Origin: Manihot esculenta
Taxonomy: Eukaryota > Streptophyta > Magnoliopsida > Malpighiales > Euphorbiaceae
Length of the DNA: 64,000 nucleotides
Direction: 5' to 3'
Assembly (NCBI RefSeq): GCF_001659605.2
Contig: NC_035174.2
Coordinates: forward strand, 7,628,389-7,692,388
Shown here: positions 1-9,763 of the stretch, one piece after another
Position numbering within the stretch: the first letter of the stretch is position 1
Layout: each line of letters begins with the position of its first letter
Translations under genes and position numbers: made by a program
Notes under the pieces: generated by a model
Databases searched by the model: none
What the model saw: the letters and a program-made list of their open reading frames with translations, nothing else
What the model was told of the DNA's origin: nothing

Positions 1-1
1 A

Positions 2-154
2 GTGGCCCCTACTATTAATGTTGAGAGCTCTGGCCCCAGGGACACCGAGCTTCCTTCGGAGGTGGCTGTAAATAGAGATAATGCAGGCGAGGGTGTTCTT
101 ACTGATGCAAGTCCCTTAAGGACTATTTATCCTCCTTCCTCGCTGGAGAAATAA
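2..154 (+). pseudogene. C-terminal end of an antisense ORF in the 3' region of the gypsy element
   Basis: A frame open from base 2 to a TAA at 152-154 gives 50 codons, rich in Ser, Pro and Glu, oriented opposite to gag-pol. Extra antisense ORFs between integrase and the 3' LTR are known in Tat-lineage plant gypsy elements, and the position here fits. The start lies outside the window, and no domain is visible in the short stretch present. It could instead be a chance open frame. Confidence 0.4.
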
Positions 155-515
155 ATTGTAATAATCATTAATGAAATATTAGTTTTCTTCTTGTCTTTCA
201 TATTTCTTGACATTTATATCTACTCTTCGTATTTGTGATATAAACTATATATTTTTATTCAGAAGCTCTGAATTAATCTTAAGTTGCGAGCTCAGCTCTT
301 AGCTGATAGTCTGAGAGATTAAATCTTGCACCTTTGTAACTATCATGTCAGTTTTTGGCTTTGATTATAGCCTTTTTATCCTCCTAAGAATATCGTCATT
401 TATGAGTCCTTCTATGGAGGGAGCTCGGTCGTTCTCTTGGGCCTTCGTATCTTGATCCTTGAAGGATATAAGTCTATCCGAACTGAGAGCTCGGTCTTGG
501 GCCTTTGATTATAGC

Positions 516-547
<32 letters not shown>

Positions 548-637
548 GCTCTTCTCTTTCCGAGGTCGGAATTGGTTTTTATAAGTTGTTCCGGTGGAGA
601 AATTTTTCCTTTCGGGAGGCTCTTAAGTCCTTTACCG
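155..637. other. Non-coding 3' region of the gypsy element with a poly-T tract
   Basis: No coding frame is seen. Short phrases containing GAGCTCGGTC or GAGCTCGG recur near 421-500, suggesting an old, degenerate repeat. An almost pure T run of about 36 nt lies at 511-546. It is polypurine on the element's own sense strand, but it is too far from any LTR edge in view to call a polypurine tract. Confidence 0.6.
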
Positions 638-1335
638 ACCTATTTTTGTTTCCAGGAGATCTTACGTGATCCTGGTTTTCTTTGAATTTCCGGGACGACC
701 TCGGGGTCTCGCCGGTTGTTTTTTGTTTCCAGGAGATCTTACGGGATCCTGTTTTTCTTTGAATTTTCGGGACGACCTCGGGGCCTCGCCGGTTGTTTGT
801 ATTTCCAGGAGATCTTACGGGATCCTGTTTTTCTTTGAATTTCCGGGACGACCTCGGGGCCTCGCCGGTTGTTTTTGTTTCCAGGAGATCTTACGGGATC
901 CTGTTTTTCTTTGAATTTCCGGGACGACCTCGGGGCCTCGCCGGTTGTTTGTATTTCCAGGAGATCTTACGGGATCCTGTTTTTCTTTGAATTTCCGGGA
1001 CGACCTCGGGGCCTCGCCGGTTGTTTGTATTTCCAGGAGATCTTACGGGATCCTGTTTTTTTTTGAATTTCCGGGACGACCTCGGGGCCTCGCCTGTAGT
1101 TTTTGTTTCCAGGAGATCTTACGGGATCCTGTTTTTCTTTGAATTTTCGGGACGACCTCGGGGCCTCGCCGGTAGTTTTTGTTTCCAGGAGATCTTACGG
1201 GATCCTGTTTTTCTTTGAATTTCCGGGACGACCTCGGGGCCTCGCCGGTAGTTTTTGTTTCCAGGAGATCTTACGGGATCCTGTTTTTCTTTGAATTTCC
1301 GGGACGACCTCGGGGCCTCGCCGGTTGTTTTTTGC
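638..1335. repeat. 76-bp tandem repeat, nine copies, in the 3' untranslated region of the gypsy element
   Basis: The phrase CCAGGAGATCTTACG recurs at 652, 729, 805, 881, 957, 1033, 1109, 1185 and 1261, a strict 76-nt period (77 for the first step). Each unit carries GGGACGACCTCGGGGCCTCG. Copies differ at only a few positions. Because 76 is not a multiple of 3, overlapping repetitive open frames appear on both strands; they look like by-products, not proteins. Confidence 0.97.
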
Positions 1336-1541
1336 AAAATTCAGGCTCATTGGCCTTACTGTCGTTTCGTCATCTCAGCTGGTTTTTGTGCCTAACTGAG
1401 GTCTTGTTTGCAAGGGATCTTTCTGAGCCCTGTTCTTTCTTTATCATGGAAAAATGTTTTTCACAAAGATAATCACATTGTATAAACAAATTTTATTTAT
1501 TCATTTTTGTCAAAATACAATGTTTTTTCTTTACAAATATT
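1336..1541. other. Gypsy sequence between integrase end and tandem repeat
   Basis: This is non-coding sequence downstream (minus sense) of the integrase C-terminus, just after the repeat array. The left flank contains a degenerate continuation of the repeat vocabulary. No other feature is visible. Confidence 0.5.
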
Positions 1542-1940
1542 TCAAGGAAAATACCTTTTTAAGTGCTGGATGTTCCAAGCGTGGGGCTCGGGGTTTCCTT
1601 GCATATCTTCAATTCGGTATACCCCGGGCTTAACCACTTTTGTCACCTTGAATGGACCTTCCCAGGTCGGCGCTAGCTTGCCGGCGGCTGCTCTTTTTCC
1701 AGTAGCTTCCAGGTTTCTTAAAGTCAGGTCTCCCACTTTCAAGCTTCTTTCTCTGACCTTTTGATTGTAATATCTTGCTGCTCGTTGTTGGTAAGCAGCA
1801 GTTCGGACTTGGGCGTCTTCTCTAACTTCTTCAAGAGCATCTAGGTTGCTCCTTAATTTGTCCCCATTAGCGTTCTCACTAACGAATTGAACTCAATGAG
1901 TGGGGATCTGCAATTCAATTGGGACTACAGCCTCTGTGCC
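1542..1940 (-). pseudogene. Integrase C-terminal part, separated from the rest by stop codons
   Basis: Minus-strand translation from 1940 down continues the integrase frame, but one stop ends the upstream ORF at 1941-1943 and a second TGA lies at 1893-1895. The final segment (1742-1542) ends in the typical gypsy integrase C-terminal (GPY/F-type) region: a W-E-G-P-F motif, then Y-x-I/L and a terminal L-K-R-Y-F. It would hold chromosomal DNA and complete the integrase. The stops break it in this copy. Confidence 0.85.
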
Positions 1941-3737
1941 TTAAGCAAGTGCAAACGGGGTTTCTTGAGTGGGCGCTCTGGGAGTGGTTCGGAGTGCCCA
2001 TAGAGTGCTATTGAGCTCTTCTGCCCAATTCTCCTTTGCGCCATTCAGCCGTTTCTTTAATCCTTGAAGGATAGCTCTATTAGTGACTTCCGTTTGGCCA
2101 TTAGTCTGAGGATGAGCCACGGAGGAGAACTTATGCCATATGCCCATGTTCGTCGTGAAGGCTCTGAAAGTGCTGCAGTCGAATTGTCTGCCATTGTCTG
2201 AGATAAGTACTCTTGGTATGCCAAATCTGCAGATGATATGCCCCCATACGAAATCTATCATTTTGCGGGCTGTGATTGTGGCTATTGCTTCTGCCTCTGG
2301 CCATTTCGAAAAATATTCCACAGCCACCACTACGAATTTCCTTTGCCCCGTAGTCTTGGGGAAAGGTCCCAGGATGTCAATTCCCCATTGTGAGAAAGGC
2401 CATGGACTGGATATGCTTGCTTGAGGAGTGGCAGGGGTCCTGATGGCGTTGGCAAATCTCTGACATACGTCACACCTCCGGACAAACTCTTCTGCTTCTT
2501 TTTTAACAGTGGGCCAGTAGTATCCTTGCCTGAATATTTTGTTAGCTAATGTCCCTGCTCCCTCGTGACCCCCACATAGGCCTCTATGTATTTCCTCCAT
2601 TACCTTTGCAGCTTCTTCCGGACTCACACACCGGAGCCATGGGCTGGATTTCCCTTTTCTGTATAAAGTTCCCCTTATTACTTGGTAATTGGCAGCTCGA
2701 GCTGCTATCTTTTTGGCTTCGACTTTATCTTCGGGGAGTTCGCCCTTTTCCAAGTATCTCAAGTATGGAGTCATCCAAGTTGGGCTCTGCTCCACCTGTA
2801 GTACTGTGTTTATCTTCTTGAAAGCAGGTATGCTGACATGCTGTATGTAGACTTCATCAGGGAGCTGCTCTAACTCTTCTTTGGTCAGCCGACTAAGCAG
2901 GTCTGCCTCCTCATTTTCATTTCGAGGTATCCTCTGAAATCTCGTCAATATTCCTCGGCTCGTGAGGTCGGCTTCCACAGCTTTTACTTTATCAAGATAA
3001 CTCTGCATGATGGGATCTCTGGCCTGATATATTCCTGTCACCTGGTTGATCACCAGCTGAGAGTCACTATTTACTTCGAGGTCGGTTACCCCTATTTCCA
3101 GAGCTACCAACATTCCGTTCACCAAGGCTTCATATTCGGCCACATTATTAGAAGCTTTGAATTCTAGCCGTAAGGCATAACATACTTTGAAGCCCTCCGG
3201 CCCCTTAAGTATTATCCCAGCGCCACTGCCCTTAGAGCCTGATGCTCCGTCTACATATAGCTTCCAGCTGGACTCTTGGGAAAGTTCTCCCTCTCCTTCT
3301 TTGCTTGGTATCTCCGAGGATGATCCTTCCTTCTCCTTGTTGAATGAGCATTCTGCTATGAAGTCAGCCAGCGCTTGAGATTTTATAGCTGTCCGAGGTC
3401 GGTACTCCAGGCAGTAAGGGCTGATTTCCACGGACCATGCTAACATCCGTCCTGAAGTTTCCGGCCTGCGTAGGATCTTCTTTAACGGTTGGTCCGTCAT
3501 CACAACTCCTTGGTGGCCTTCCAGGTAAACTTTGAATTTCCGGACTGCTAACACCAAGGCATACCCCAATTTTTCGATATTCGAGTATCTTACCTCAGTG
3601 TCTCTGAGTACCTTGCTGACGTAGAAAACAGGTTTCTGCTCCCCTTCTTCCACTCTTACTAGTACTGCGCTGACTGCTTGCTCTGAGGCTGCCAAGTATA
3701 TCAGGAGTTCTTCCCCTTTTGCGGGGCTGCTGAGCAC
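1941..3737 (-). pseudogene. Gypsy pol: RNase H, archaeal-type RNase H, integrase (598 codons)
   Basis: Residues 1-110 match the RT-linked RNase H, with the A-V-L-V-R strand and a Y-S-N-I-E-K-L motif. Around residues 155-290 there is a second RNase H of the dual type found in Tat elements, with L-Y-V-D-G-A-S. After residue 350 comes integrase: an H-x-G-x-x-G-H and C-x2-C zinc-binding region, then a catalytic core with G-I-D-I-L-G-P-F, S-D-N-G and H-P-Q-T-N-G-Q. The frame ends at a stop at 1941-1943, inside the conserved integrase region. It was once continuous with gag-RT to the right. The listed start is only the first start codon after a frameshift, not a true start. Confidence 0.9.
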
Positions 3738-3900
3738 GTGAGGTGAGCTGAGGTATTCCTTAAGCTCTGTGAAGGCTTTTTGGCAGTCTTCTGTCCATTC
3801 AAAATTCGGGACCTTCCTCAGTTTTTTTGAAGAACGGCAAACACTTTTCTGCCGACCTTGACATAAATCGGTTAAGCGCCACTACTCTCCCGGTTAATCT
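3738..3900 (-). pseudogene. Broken join between RT and RNase H of the gypsy pol
   Basis: The RT frame ends at a TAG at 3901-3903. The next roughly 70 codons' worth of minus-strand sequence stays recognisable as the RT-RNase H connection, but switches frame at a run of A residues (minus sense) near 3825-3832. So one nonsense change and one single-base frameshift separate the two large ORFs. Confidence 0.8.
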
Positions 3901-6900
3901 CTAGACGTCCCTTACACAGGTCAGCTTTGGCATATTCAATATGGCTTCCACTTTCTCCGGATTGGGCTCAATGCCTTTTCCACTCACCATGTACCCCAAG
4001 AATTTTCCTCCCCTGATGAAGAAAGCACACTTTGCTGGATTCAGCTTCATCCTGTATTGATCTAACACCCCAAATATCTCCCTTAAGTCCGTTATGTGTT
4101 GTTGAAAAGTTGAACTTTTAACCACCATGTCATCCACATACACTTCTACGTTCCTGCCGATCTGATTTTTAAAGATTTTATTCATTAATCGTTGGTAAGT
4201 TGCCCCGGCGTTTCTTAATCCGAAGGGCATAGCTCTGTAGCAGTAAGTCCCGTCTTTAGTTATAAATGAGGTCTTCTCCTCGTCCGCTTTTTCCATTGGG
4301 ATTTGGTGGTAACCAGACATAGCGTCCAAAGAAGACATATAATCAAAACCAGCCGTTGAGTCGACCATCTTATTAATATCGGGGAGGGGGTAACAATCTT
4401 TAGGGCAGGCCTTATTCAGGTCGGTAAAATCTATACACATCCTGTATTTACCATTGGCTTTTTTGACTAACACAGGATTTGCTAACCACTGTGGGTACAT
4501 AACCTCCCTAATAAAGCCTGCCTCTTCTAGCTTCTGCACTTCTTCCTGGGTAGCCTGCTGCTTCTCTCTTCCCACTACTCTCTTCTTTTGCTGTACTGGT
4601 CTGGCCTCGGGGAGGACATTCAATCGGTGTGTCATTACTTTGGGGTCAATTCCCGGCATGTCTGAGGGCTTCCATGCGAAGGTCGGTGAGTGACTTCGGA
4701 TCAGGGCCATGGCTTCACCTTTTTGTTCTTTGGTGAGGCCGGCATTGAGACTGAAGACCTTACTCGTTTCTTCTTCTGATAGGAAGAAAGTCTCCAGCTC
4801 TCCAACGGGCTCTGTCCGGGCTTCCTTTGTCTCGTCCCTGACCTCCAAAACTTCTGAATCAAGCGCTTCTCTGGTTGAGTTCGGTTCCGTCACTGTGGCC
4901 AAGTATACTGCCCTTGCTTCCTCCTGGCTTCCTCGGACCATTCCCACTCCTCCTTCCGTTGGGAACTTGAGTGCCAGATACCTGATGCTAGTGACAGCTT
5001 CAAAACTGAACAACGCCGGCCTCCCCAAAATCGCATTGTAGCTCAGTGGGAGTTTGACCACCAAGAACACCTCATAATGGGTGCGAGCTTTGGGTGCTTC
5101 TCCCAAGGTGAGGGTCAGCTTCACCTTCCCTTCTACAAGTACCGGTGCTCCTCCGATCCCTTTGATGGGTGACTGGTCCCGAACCAGCTGTTCCTCTGGG
5201 ATTCCCATTTGCTGGAAAACCCGATATGGCAATAAGTTAACCTTACTTCCATCATCCACCAGAACCTTCTTCACCCGAAAATTATGAATGACTGCTTCAA
5301 TGACAAGCGCGTCATCATGGGGCATCTGAATGCCCTGTGCATCCTCCGAAGAGAAAGCGATGGTCATGGGAGAGTGTTCAACGATCTGCATGACCTCGCC
5401 ATTGCTGGTCTCCCCTTCCCGGTTTCTCTTCTTCCCTCGACGGTTCATCCGTCCTCCAGTTCCTCCAACGATCATGTTAATAGTCCCACTGGACCCATCA
5501 TTCACTGGCCCCATTCCAATTCTCCTGGGCATCTGGGCTGCCGGACCGGGTTGAGGCCTCTGCCCCTCCGGTTTCTTCACAAAATTTTTGAGATGCCCCC
5601 TTTTTATCAATCTTTCAATCTCTGCAATTAACTGAAAACAGTTATTTGTGTCGTGGCCATGCGTTCGGTGATACTGACAATACTTATCAGGATTTCTCTG
5701 ATCTGCTTCCGACTTCAAAGGTTGAGGCCACTGGAGAAACTCTTTATTTTGGACAGCCATGAGTACCTCGGCTCTAGACGCATTTAATGGAGTCGGTTTC
5801 TCCGGAACCCAAGGAGGGAGCGTTCTTGGTTCGAGAATCCGAGGAGGAGGAGGCCTGTGATCCCTTCTTTCCCAGGCCTGCTTGTACGGTTCAGGCCTCT
5901 TTCCATGCTTCTTCTCGTGCTTCTCCGACCTCCCCTCCTCCGGGGCTTTTTCTTTTCCTTCCGCCCTTTTGGCAAATCTACTCGTTACTAAGGCGTCATC
6001 CTGCCTTATATACTTTTCCGCCCTCTTCATCAACTCGGCCAGCGAGGTCGGAGGTTTCCTGCTTAGTGAACCGAAGAACTCGGCAGAAGTTGTTCCCTTC
6101 TGCATGGCCTCTACCGCCCTTCCTTCATCAAGGTCGGGGATCTGCAGGGCCTCCGTATTGAAACGGGCGACATACTCTCTGAGGGATTCACCAGCTTTTT
6201 GTCTCACTGTTTCCAGATAACTCGTCTTCCTATCTGCAGGCACCCCAGCTACGAACCGGCTAATGAAGCGAGTGGCCAGATCTCCGAAACTTTGAATGCT
6301 TCCGGCCTCCAGGCTGTTGAACCATGCCCTCGCTGGTCCCGAGAGCGTTGTTGGGAACACCTTGCACATCAGAGCATCTGATAGAGTTTGCAACTCCATG
6401 AAGGTCTTATAGTTCATGACATGCTCTCTCGGGTTACCAGCCCCATTATAGGCCGCCATCGGCGACATCATAAACTTTTTGGGAATGGTCTCCTGCTGCA
6501 TTAGCTTTGAGAAGGGAGAAGAAGTATGCAAGGAGGTTTGATTCTGATCTTTCTTACCTAGCTCGGCTAGGAGCTGCTCTTTCAACCTTTTCAGCTTTTG
6601 GTTCATTTTCTCGTCTTCCGGGCTGGATCTTTTGCCCAAACTGCATTCTTCCTCCTCTGTTTCAGTTCCCGTTTCTCTGGTTGTTTCGGCAGAATAGTCG
6701 TTCACCTCTTCGTTTTCTATCAACTCTCTTGCCCTTCGCCCATGAATTCGGGCCTCCGGTTCTTCCTCTTCTCCGGCATCGTGGTTGTTAGTTCGGAGGC
6801 GGGCAGAGGTAGGTTGGGGTTCATCGGTTCTGGGTTCCTCCACTACTGGGAGTGTGTTTACTGGGGTGCTAAGTCCCCTTTGTTGCATTATCTGGCCCAA

Positions 6901-7119
6901 CCAGTGAGCAGTGGTTTGTAGCTGGAGAGCCATGGTTTGAATGTCTTGGTTAGACAGGGTCATGGTGGGAGTATTCCCTGCCAGGCTTGGCGAGGGATTA
7001 AGAGAAATAGGTGTTTGGTTATTCAACGTTGTAGGGCTAGAAAAGGAGAACTGCTGCCCATCTTGGGCAGAGCTCAGGTCATTTGGAATATTAAGGTTAC
7101 TGTCTTGGTGGTTTGCCAT
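3901..7119 (-). CDS. Gypsy gag-protease-reverse transcriptase ORF, ended early by a stop
   Basis: I place the gag start at the ATG at 7119-7117, which opens M-A-N-H-Q; the 32 codons before it overlap the leader by the primer-binding site. Gag carries the retrotransposon capsid domain (R-A-W-F-N-S-L near the middle) and a zinc-knuckle-like C-x2-H stretch with H-G-H-D-T and a final C. The protease region shows V-L-V-D-D-G-S, where the family usually has D-G/S-G, so activity is doubtful. RT has C-I-D-F-T-D-L-N-K-A-C-P-K-D and the catalytic Y-V-D-D at 4129-4140. The ORF ends at TAG 3901-3903, short of the RNase H. Confidence 0.92.
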   Translation of the reverse strand: MANHQDSNLNIPNDLSSAQDGQQFSFSSPTTLNNQTPISLNPSPSLAGNTPTMTLSNQDIQTMALQLQTTAHWLGQIMQQRGLSTPVNTLPVVEEPRTDEPQPTSARLRTNNHDAGEEEEPEARIHGRRARELIENEEVNDYSAETTRETGTETEEEECSLGKRSSPEDEKMNQKLKRLKEQLLAELGKKDQNQTSLHTSSPFSKLMQQETIPKKFMMSPMAAYNGAGNPREHVMNYKTFMELQTLSDALMCKVFPTTLSGPARAWFNSLEAGSIQSFGDLATRFISRFVAGVPADRKTSYLETVRQKAGESLREYVARFNTEALQIPDLDEGRAVEAMQKGTTSAEFFGSLSRKPPTSLAELMKRAEKYIRQDDALVTSRFAKRAEGKEKAPEEGRSEKHEKKHGKRPEPYKQAWERRDHRPPPPRILEPRTLPPWVPEKPTPLNASRAEVLMAVQNKEFLQWPQPLKSEADQRNPDKYCQYHRTHGHDTNNCFQLIAEIERLIKRGHLKNFVKKPEGQRPQPGPAAQMPRRIGMGPVNDGSSGTINMIVGGTGGRMNRRGKKRNREGETSNGEVMQIVEHSPMTIAFSSEDAQGIQMPHDDALVIEAVIHNFRVKKVLVDDGSKVNLLPYRVFQQMGIPEEQLVRDQSPIKGIGGAPVLVEGKVKLTLTLGEAPKARTHYEVFLVVKLPLSYNAILGRPALFSFEAVTSIRYLALKFPTEGGVGMVRGSQEEARAVYLATVTEPNSTREALDSEVLEVRDETKEARTEPVGELETFFLSEEETSKVFSLNAGLTKEQKGEAMALIRSHSPTFAWKPSDMPGIDPKVMTHRLNVLPEARPVQQKKRVVGREKQQATQEEVQKLEEAGFIREVMYPQWLANPVLVKKANGKYRMCIDFTDLNKACPKDCYPLPDINKMVDSTAGFDYMSSLDAMSGYHQIPMEKADEEKTSFITKDGTYCYRAMPFGLRNAGATYQRLMNKIFKNQIGRNVEVYVDDMVVKSSTFQQHITDLREIFGVLDQYRMKLNPAKCAFFIRGGKFLGYMVSGKGIEPNPEKVEAILNMPKLTCVRDV

Positions 7120-7197
7120 CGTGGATCTCAGTGGGTTTTGAAAGTGAAAACTCCGGTGATGAAAAGATCTCCTTCGTTTCCCACAGACGGCGCCAAT

Positions 7198-7693
7198 TGA
7201 TGATCTGAGATCCAATAGAATAGGGTTTTACAAGGGTTTTGTATTACAGATTAAGGCTTGAGTTTCTTGAGGAGGGTACTCCTCTTTTATACATTGTCTT
7301 GCTTGCTGGTGACGTGTAAAGGTCTCTCCAGGATTGGGCCACGCGTCTCTGCCATGCGGATTCGGAGGTACTAGGGTATCAGCCGCCTGCTCCATGCGTA
7401 ACGGCCTCTGATTCTCCTCGTGCGTACGTTCGAGCGGATCTGCCAGGCTGTCTGGTGAATATTATTCCGGATCCTGGGCTGGGTTGAGAGTTGGGCCGGA
7501 TGCTAAGCCTGAGTGAAGAGGACCTGCTTCGTGCGGGCCGGGCAGGCTTGAGTGAGGAGGAGAGGTCGAGCCCAGCCTTGAAGGTTGGATGAGCCAGGCT
7601 TGTTATGTATATCAGGTGTGTGGGCCTCTACGTCATGGGCCTTGGGCTGTGGTCAAGCCCCTGGTCCGGGGTGAAGGAATCCAGCGGTCATCA
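7198..7693 (-). repeat. 5' LTR of the gypsy element
   Basis: On the minus strand the LTR begins TGATGACCGC at about 7693 and ends before the primer-binding-site-like TTGGCGCCGTCTG (minus sense, 7196-7184). Both ends carry TGATGA/TCATCA-like termini. It is GC-richer than the flanking DNA. The partner LTR is outside the window, so the exact edges and a target-site duplication cannot be confirmed. Confidence 0.75.
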
Positions 7694-8728
7694 TATATTA
7701 AATAAGAGTCTATTAGAAATCTAATAAATAAATTATAATTTAAAAAAATTATAATTTGAGACAAATAAAAAAAATAGAATTAAGATTATATTATATGTTA
7801 CTCCATCCGTTTTATAATTTTTATTTATTTTTTTTCTTTGAGTTATTTCAAAATTAATATTCACTTATCTTTTTAAAACTATATTAACATATAAATTGGT
7901 TATTATAATTTTATTTAATTTAAATTTATTTTTAAAAAACTTTTTATTATTTAATAAAATTCATTAAAGAGTATAATAAAAAAGTTAATAAAAAAATTAT
8001 GAAACTGAAAAAATATTTTTTAAAAAATTATTATTTAATTTTTTTATATGAAATTTTATTAGTTAGTCTTTCAATTTTGAAAAATATATTAAAATATTTT
8101 TAATATTTTAAAAAGTCTATTAGTTTGTTTGTTCATTAATTTTACCTATTAAGTATTTTACTATTTAATCCATATAATTTAAAAAAATTTATTAGTTGGT
8201 ATTTTAAATTTATAAAAAATTTACTAATTAATTTTTTTTATCCATATTTTAGATTTTTAATAATTCTTAATAGATATGAAAAAATATTTTAAACTTTTTA
8301 ATGATATTTAAGAGTTAAAATTAATAAAAAAATTAATGAAAAGATTAATCAATAAATTTTTTAAATATTAATAATATTATAATTTATTTCTTAAAATAAA
8401 TAATTAACTAATAAATTTTCTAAAGATTCAATAATAATTTTTTTTAAAATTTTAAAAGTAATTAAACTCAGCAACATATTTAAAAAAAAAAAGGCCGTTG
8501 TTCCATTTTGTCAACTAAACCGACACTTGGCTATAAATACTATAAAATCTTAAATTAAAAATTATGGATTTTTTTAAAAAATAATTTAGTATAATTAATT
8601 TAACGTAAGCAAACTCTAGGATTCCATATCAGAACACTACATTTCTAAATTTAAAACCTTAGAACTTTATATAAATACACCCACATTATAGAATAAATCT
8701 CAATAATATCTCAACCAACTTTGATAAG
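7694..8728. other. AT-rich intergenic region upstream of psiA0
   Basis: Sequence is strongly AT-rich with no coding frame. A phrase CTCCATCCGTTTTATAA near 7801 recalls the ends of Stowaway-like MITEs, but I could not find a convincing partner end. From about 8480 it becomes related to the upstream regions of the group A peptide genes. Confidence 0.5.
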
Positions 8729-8940
8729 ATGTCTGCACTCAAATTGGCCTGGTTAGTCTCTCTCTCTTCCCCTCTATCTATGAATATTTTTACATTATTA
8801 TTTTATTTTTCATATTCATATTTATTTATGTATTTTAAATTTAACGAATAAAAATTAATATATTTATATACATGATTTACGTTAATAAATGGTTGCTCAA
8901 GACTACAGAGATCTCATTATTAATTTTTTTTATTAAAATA
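8729..8940 (+). pseudogene. psiA0: remnant of a group A cysteine-rich peptide gene
   Basis: ATG at 8729 begins M-S-A-L-K-L-A, like A1 and AB. The next 30 or so nucleotides, which would code the hydrophobic core, are missing, and the sequence goes straight into a donor-like GGTTAGTCTC followed by the usual CTCTTCC-rich intron start. A phrase at 8891-8925 (GGTTGCTCAAGACTACAGAG) resembles the start of exon 2 in relatives, but no cysteine core follows. It is a dead copy; the exon 2 match is weak. Confidence 0.6.
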
Positions 8941-9253
8941 GAGATCGGAAGAGTAAAATTCTAAAATTTCTCAAATTTACTTAAATGTATTTACTATCGG
9001 ACTAAGTTTGTGAGTGCCGATCTCATTGTTAATTTTAAATATAATGATACTTAAAATTATAATATCTTATAATACTATCGTAACAGTTGTATTTATGAAA
9101 ATAATTCTTGTATTTATACTATTAATCAAATAAATTAAATCTCGGTGGTAACTGCCATAAAAAACAAATGTATGAATTAAAAATTGTGGATTTTTTTAAA
9201 AAATATTTTTTATAGTAAATATATGGTAAGGAAATCTGTTTTTCTACATGACA

Positions 9254-9316
9254 ACGTCACATTGCCAAAATAAAACCTTATCACGTCACCAACCCCCACA
9301 GTCATTGTCTATATAA
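9254..9316 (+). promoter_or_regulatory. A1 upstream block and TATA box
   Basis: ACGTCACATTGCCAA starts at 9254, 139 nt before the ATG. A TATATAAG-type box lies at 9309-9316, about 80 nt before the ATG. The same arrangement occurs at A2 with almost identical spacing. The ACGTCA core resembles bZIP/TGA-type binding sites; that role is inferred. Confidence 0.6.
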
Positions 9317-9392
9317 GAACATCTCAAAGTGAATCTCATCAACAACTTCATCATTACATAAACTCAGCAACTCTAACCAAATCCATATCAAG

Positions 9393-9763
9393 ATGTCTGC
9401 TCTCAAGTCAGCTTTCCTTCTTGCTTTCCTGCTCATCGGATCTTGTTAGTGTCTCCTCCTCTCAATTTATGGTTTTCAAACGGAAAATTTATTATTATTC
9501 AGTTTTTATTTTACGTAAAAATCCATTAGCTAATTTTTTTTTTTAGTTAAGTACGTATTTATGGTTTCATTTCAGATATGCAGATAAAAGTTGAAGCAAG
9601 AGATTCTGTTTTTTGGTGCGATACTCCACAAGATTGCCTGCTTAATCCGGTGTGCTCGTCGACGCTTTGCCCATCAACTCGTAAATGTGTTTGCATAAAT
9701 CACCGGTGTCGTTGTGTTCGGCCATCTTCATTAAGCTCGTCCTTTCTTGGTCCAGAGAATTAG
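9393..9763 (+). CDS. A1: secreted eight-cysteine peptide, group A (79 aa, two exons)
   Basis: Exon 1 is 9393-9444 and ends T|GTTAGT; exon 2 is 9576-9763 after TTTCAG. The phase-1 junction makes a Tyr codon. Residues 1-17 form a hydrophobic signal core (M-S-A-L-K-S-A-F-L-L). The predicted cleavage follows K-V-E-A in exon 2. The mature part has eight Cys in the order C-x5-C-x5-C-x4-C-x5-C-x-C-x4-C-x-C, including C-I-N-H-R-C-R-C, which looks like the end of NCR/defensin-like peptides. The tail (S-F-L-G-P-E-N) lacks the group B ending. It is likely secreted to the apoplast with three or four disulfides. Target unknown. Confidence 0.88.

Larger units (their letters stand above)
1..7693 (-). mobile_element. 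Ty3/gypsy LTR retrotransposon, Tat-like lineage, decayed; 3' LTR outside window
   Basis: Read on the minus strand, the order is LTR (about 7693-7198), a primer-binding-site-like stretch at 7184-7196, gag, protease, reverse transcriptase, RNase H, a second archaeal-type RNase H, integrase, then a long 3' region with tandem repeats. The extra RNase H between the first RNase H and the integrase, and a long repeat-bearing 3' region, are known traits of the Tat/Ogre/Retand group. The element enters from the left edge, so the 3' LTR is not seen. Several stop codons and one frameshift show that this copy is not autonomous. Confidence 0.93.

Noticed and set aside
666..1472. Overlapping repetitive open frames of 63 to 97 codons on both strands
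   Set aside because: They are produced by the 76-bp repeat in all frames; no signal, domain or start context supports a protein.
7801..8020. Possible Stowaway-like MITE end (CTCCATCCGTTTTATAA)
   Set aside because: No inverted partner or TA duplication was found.
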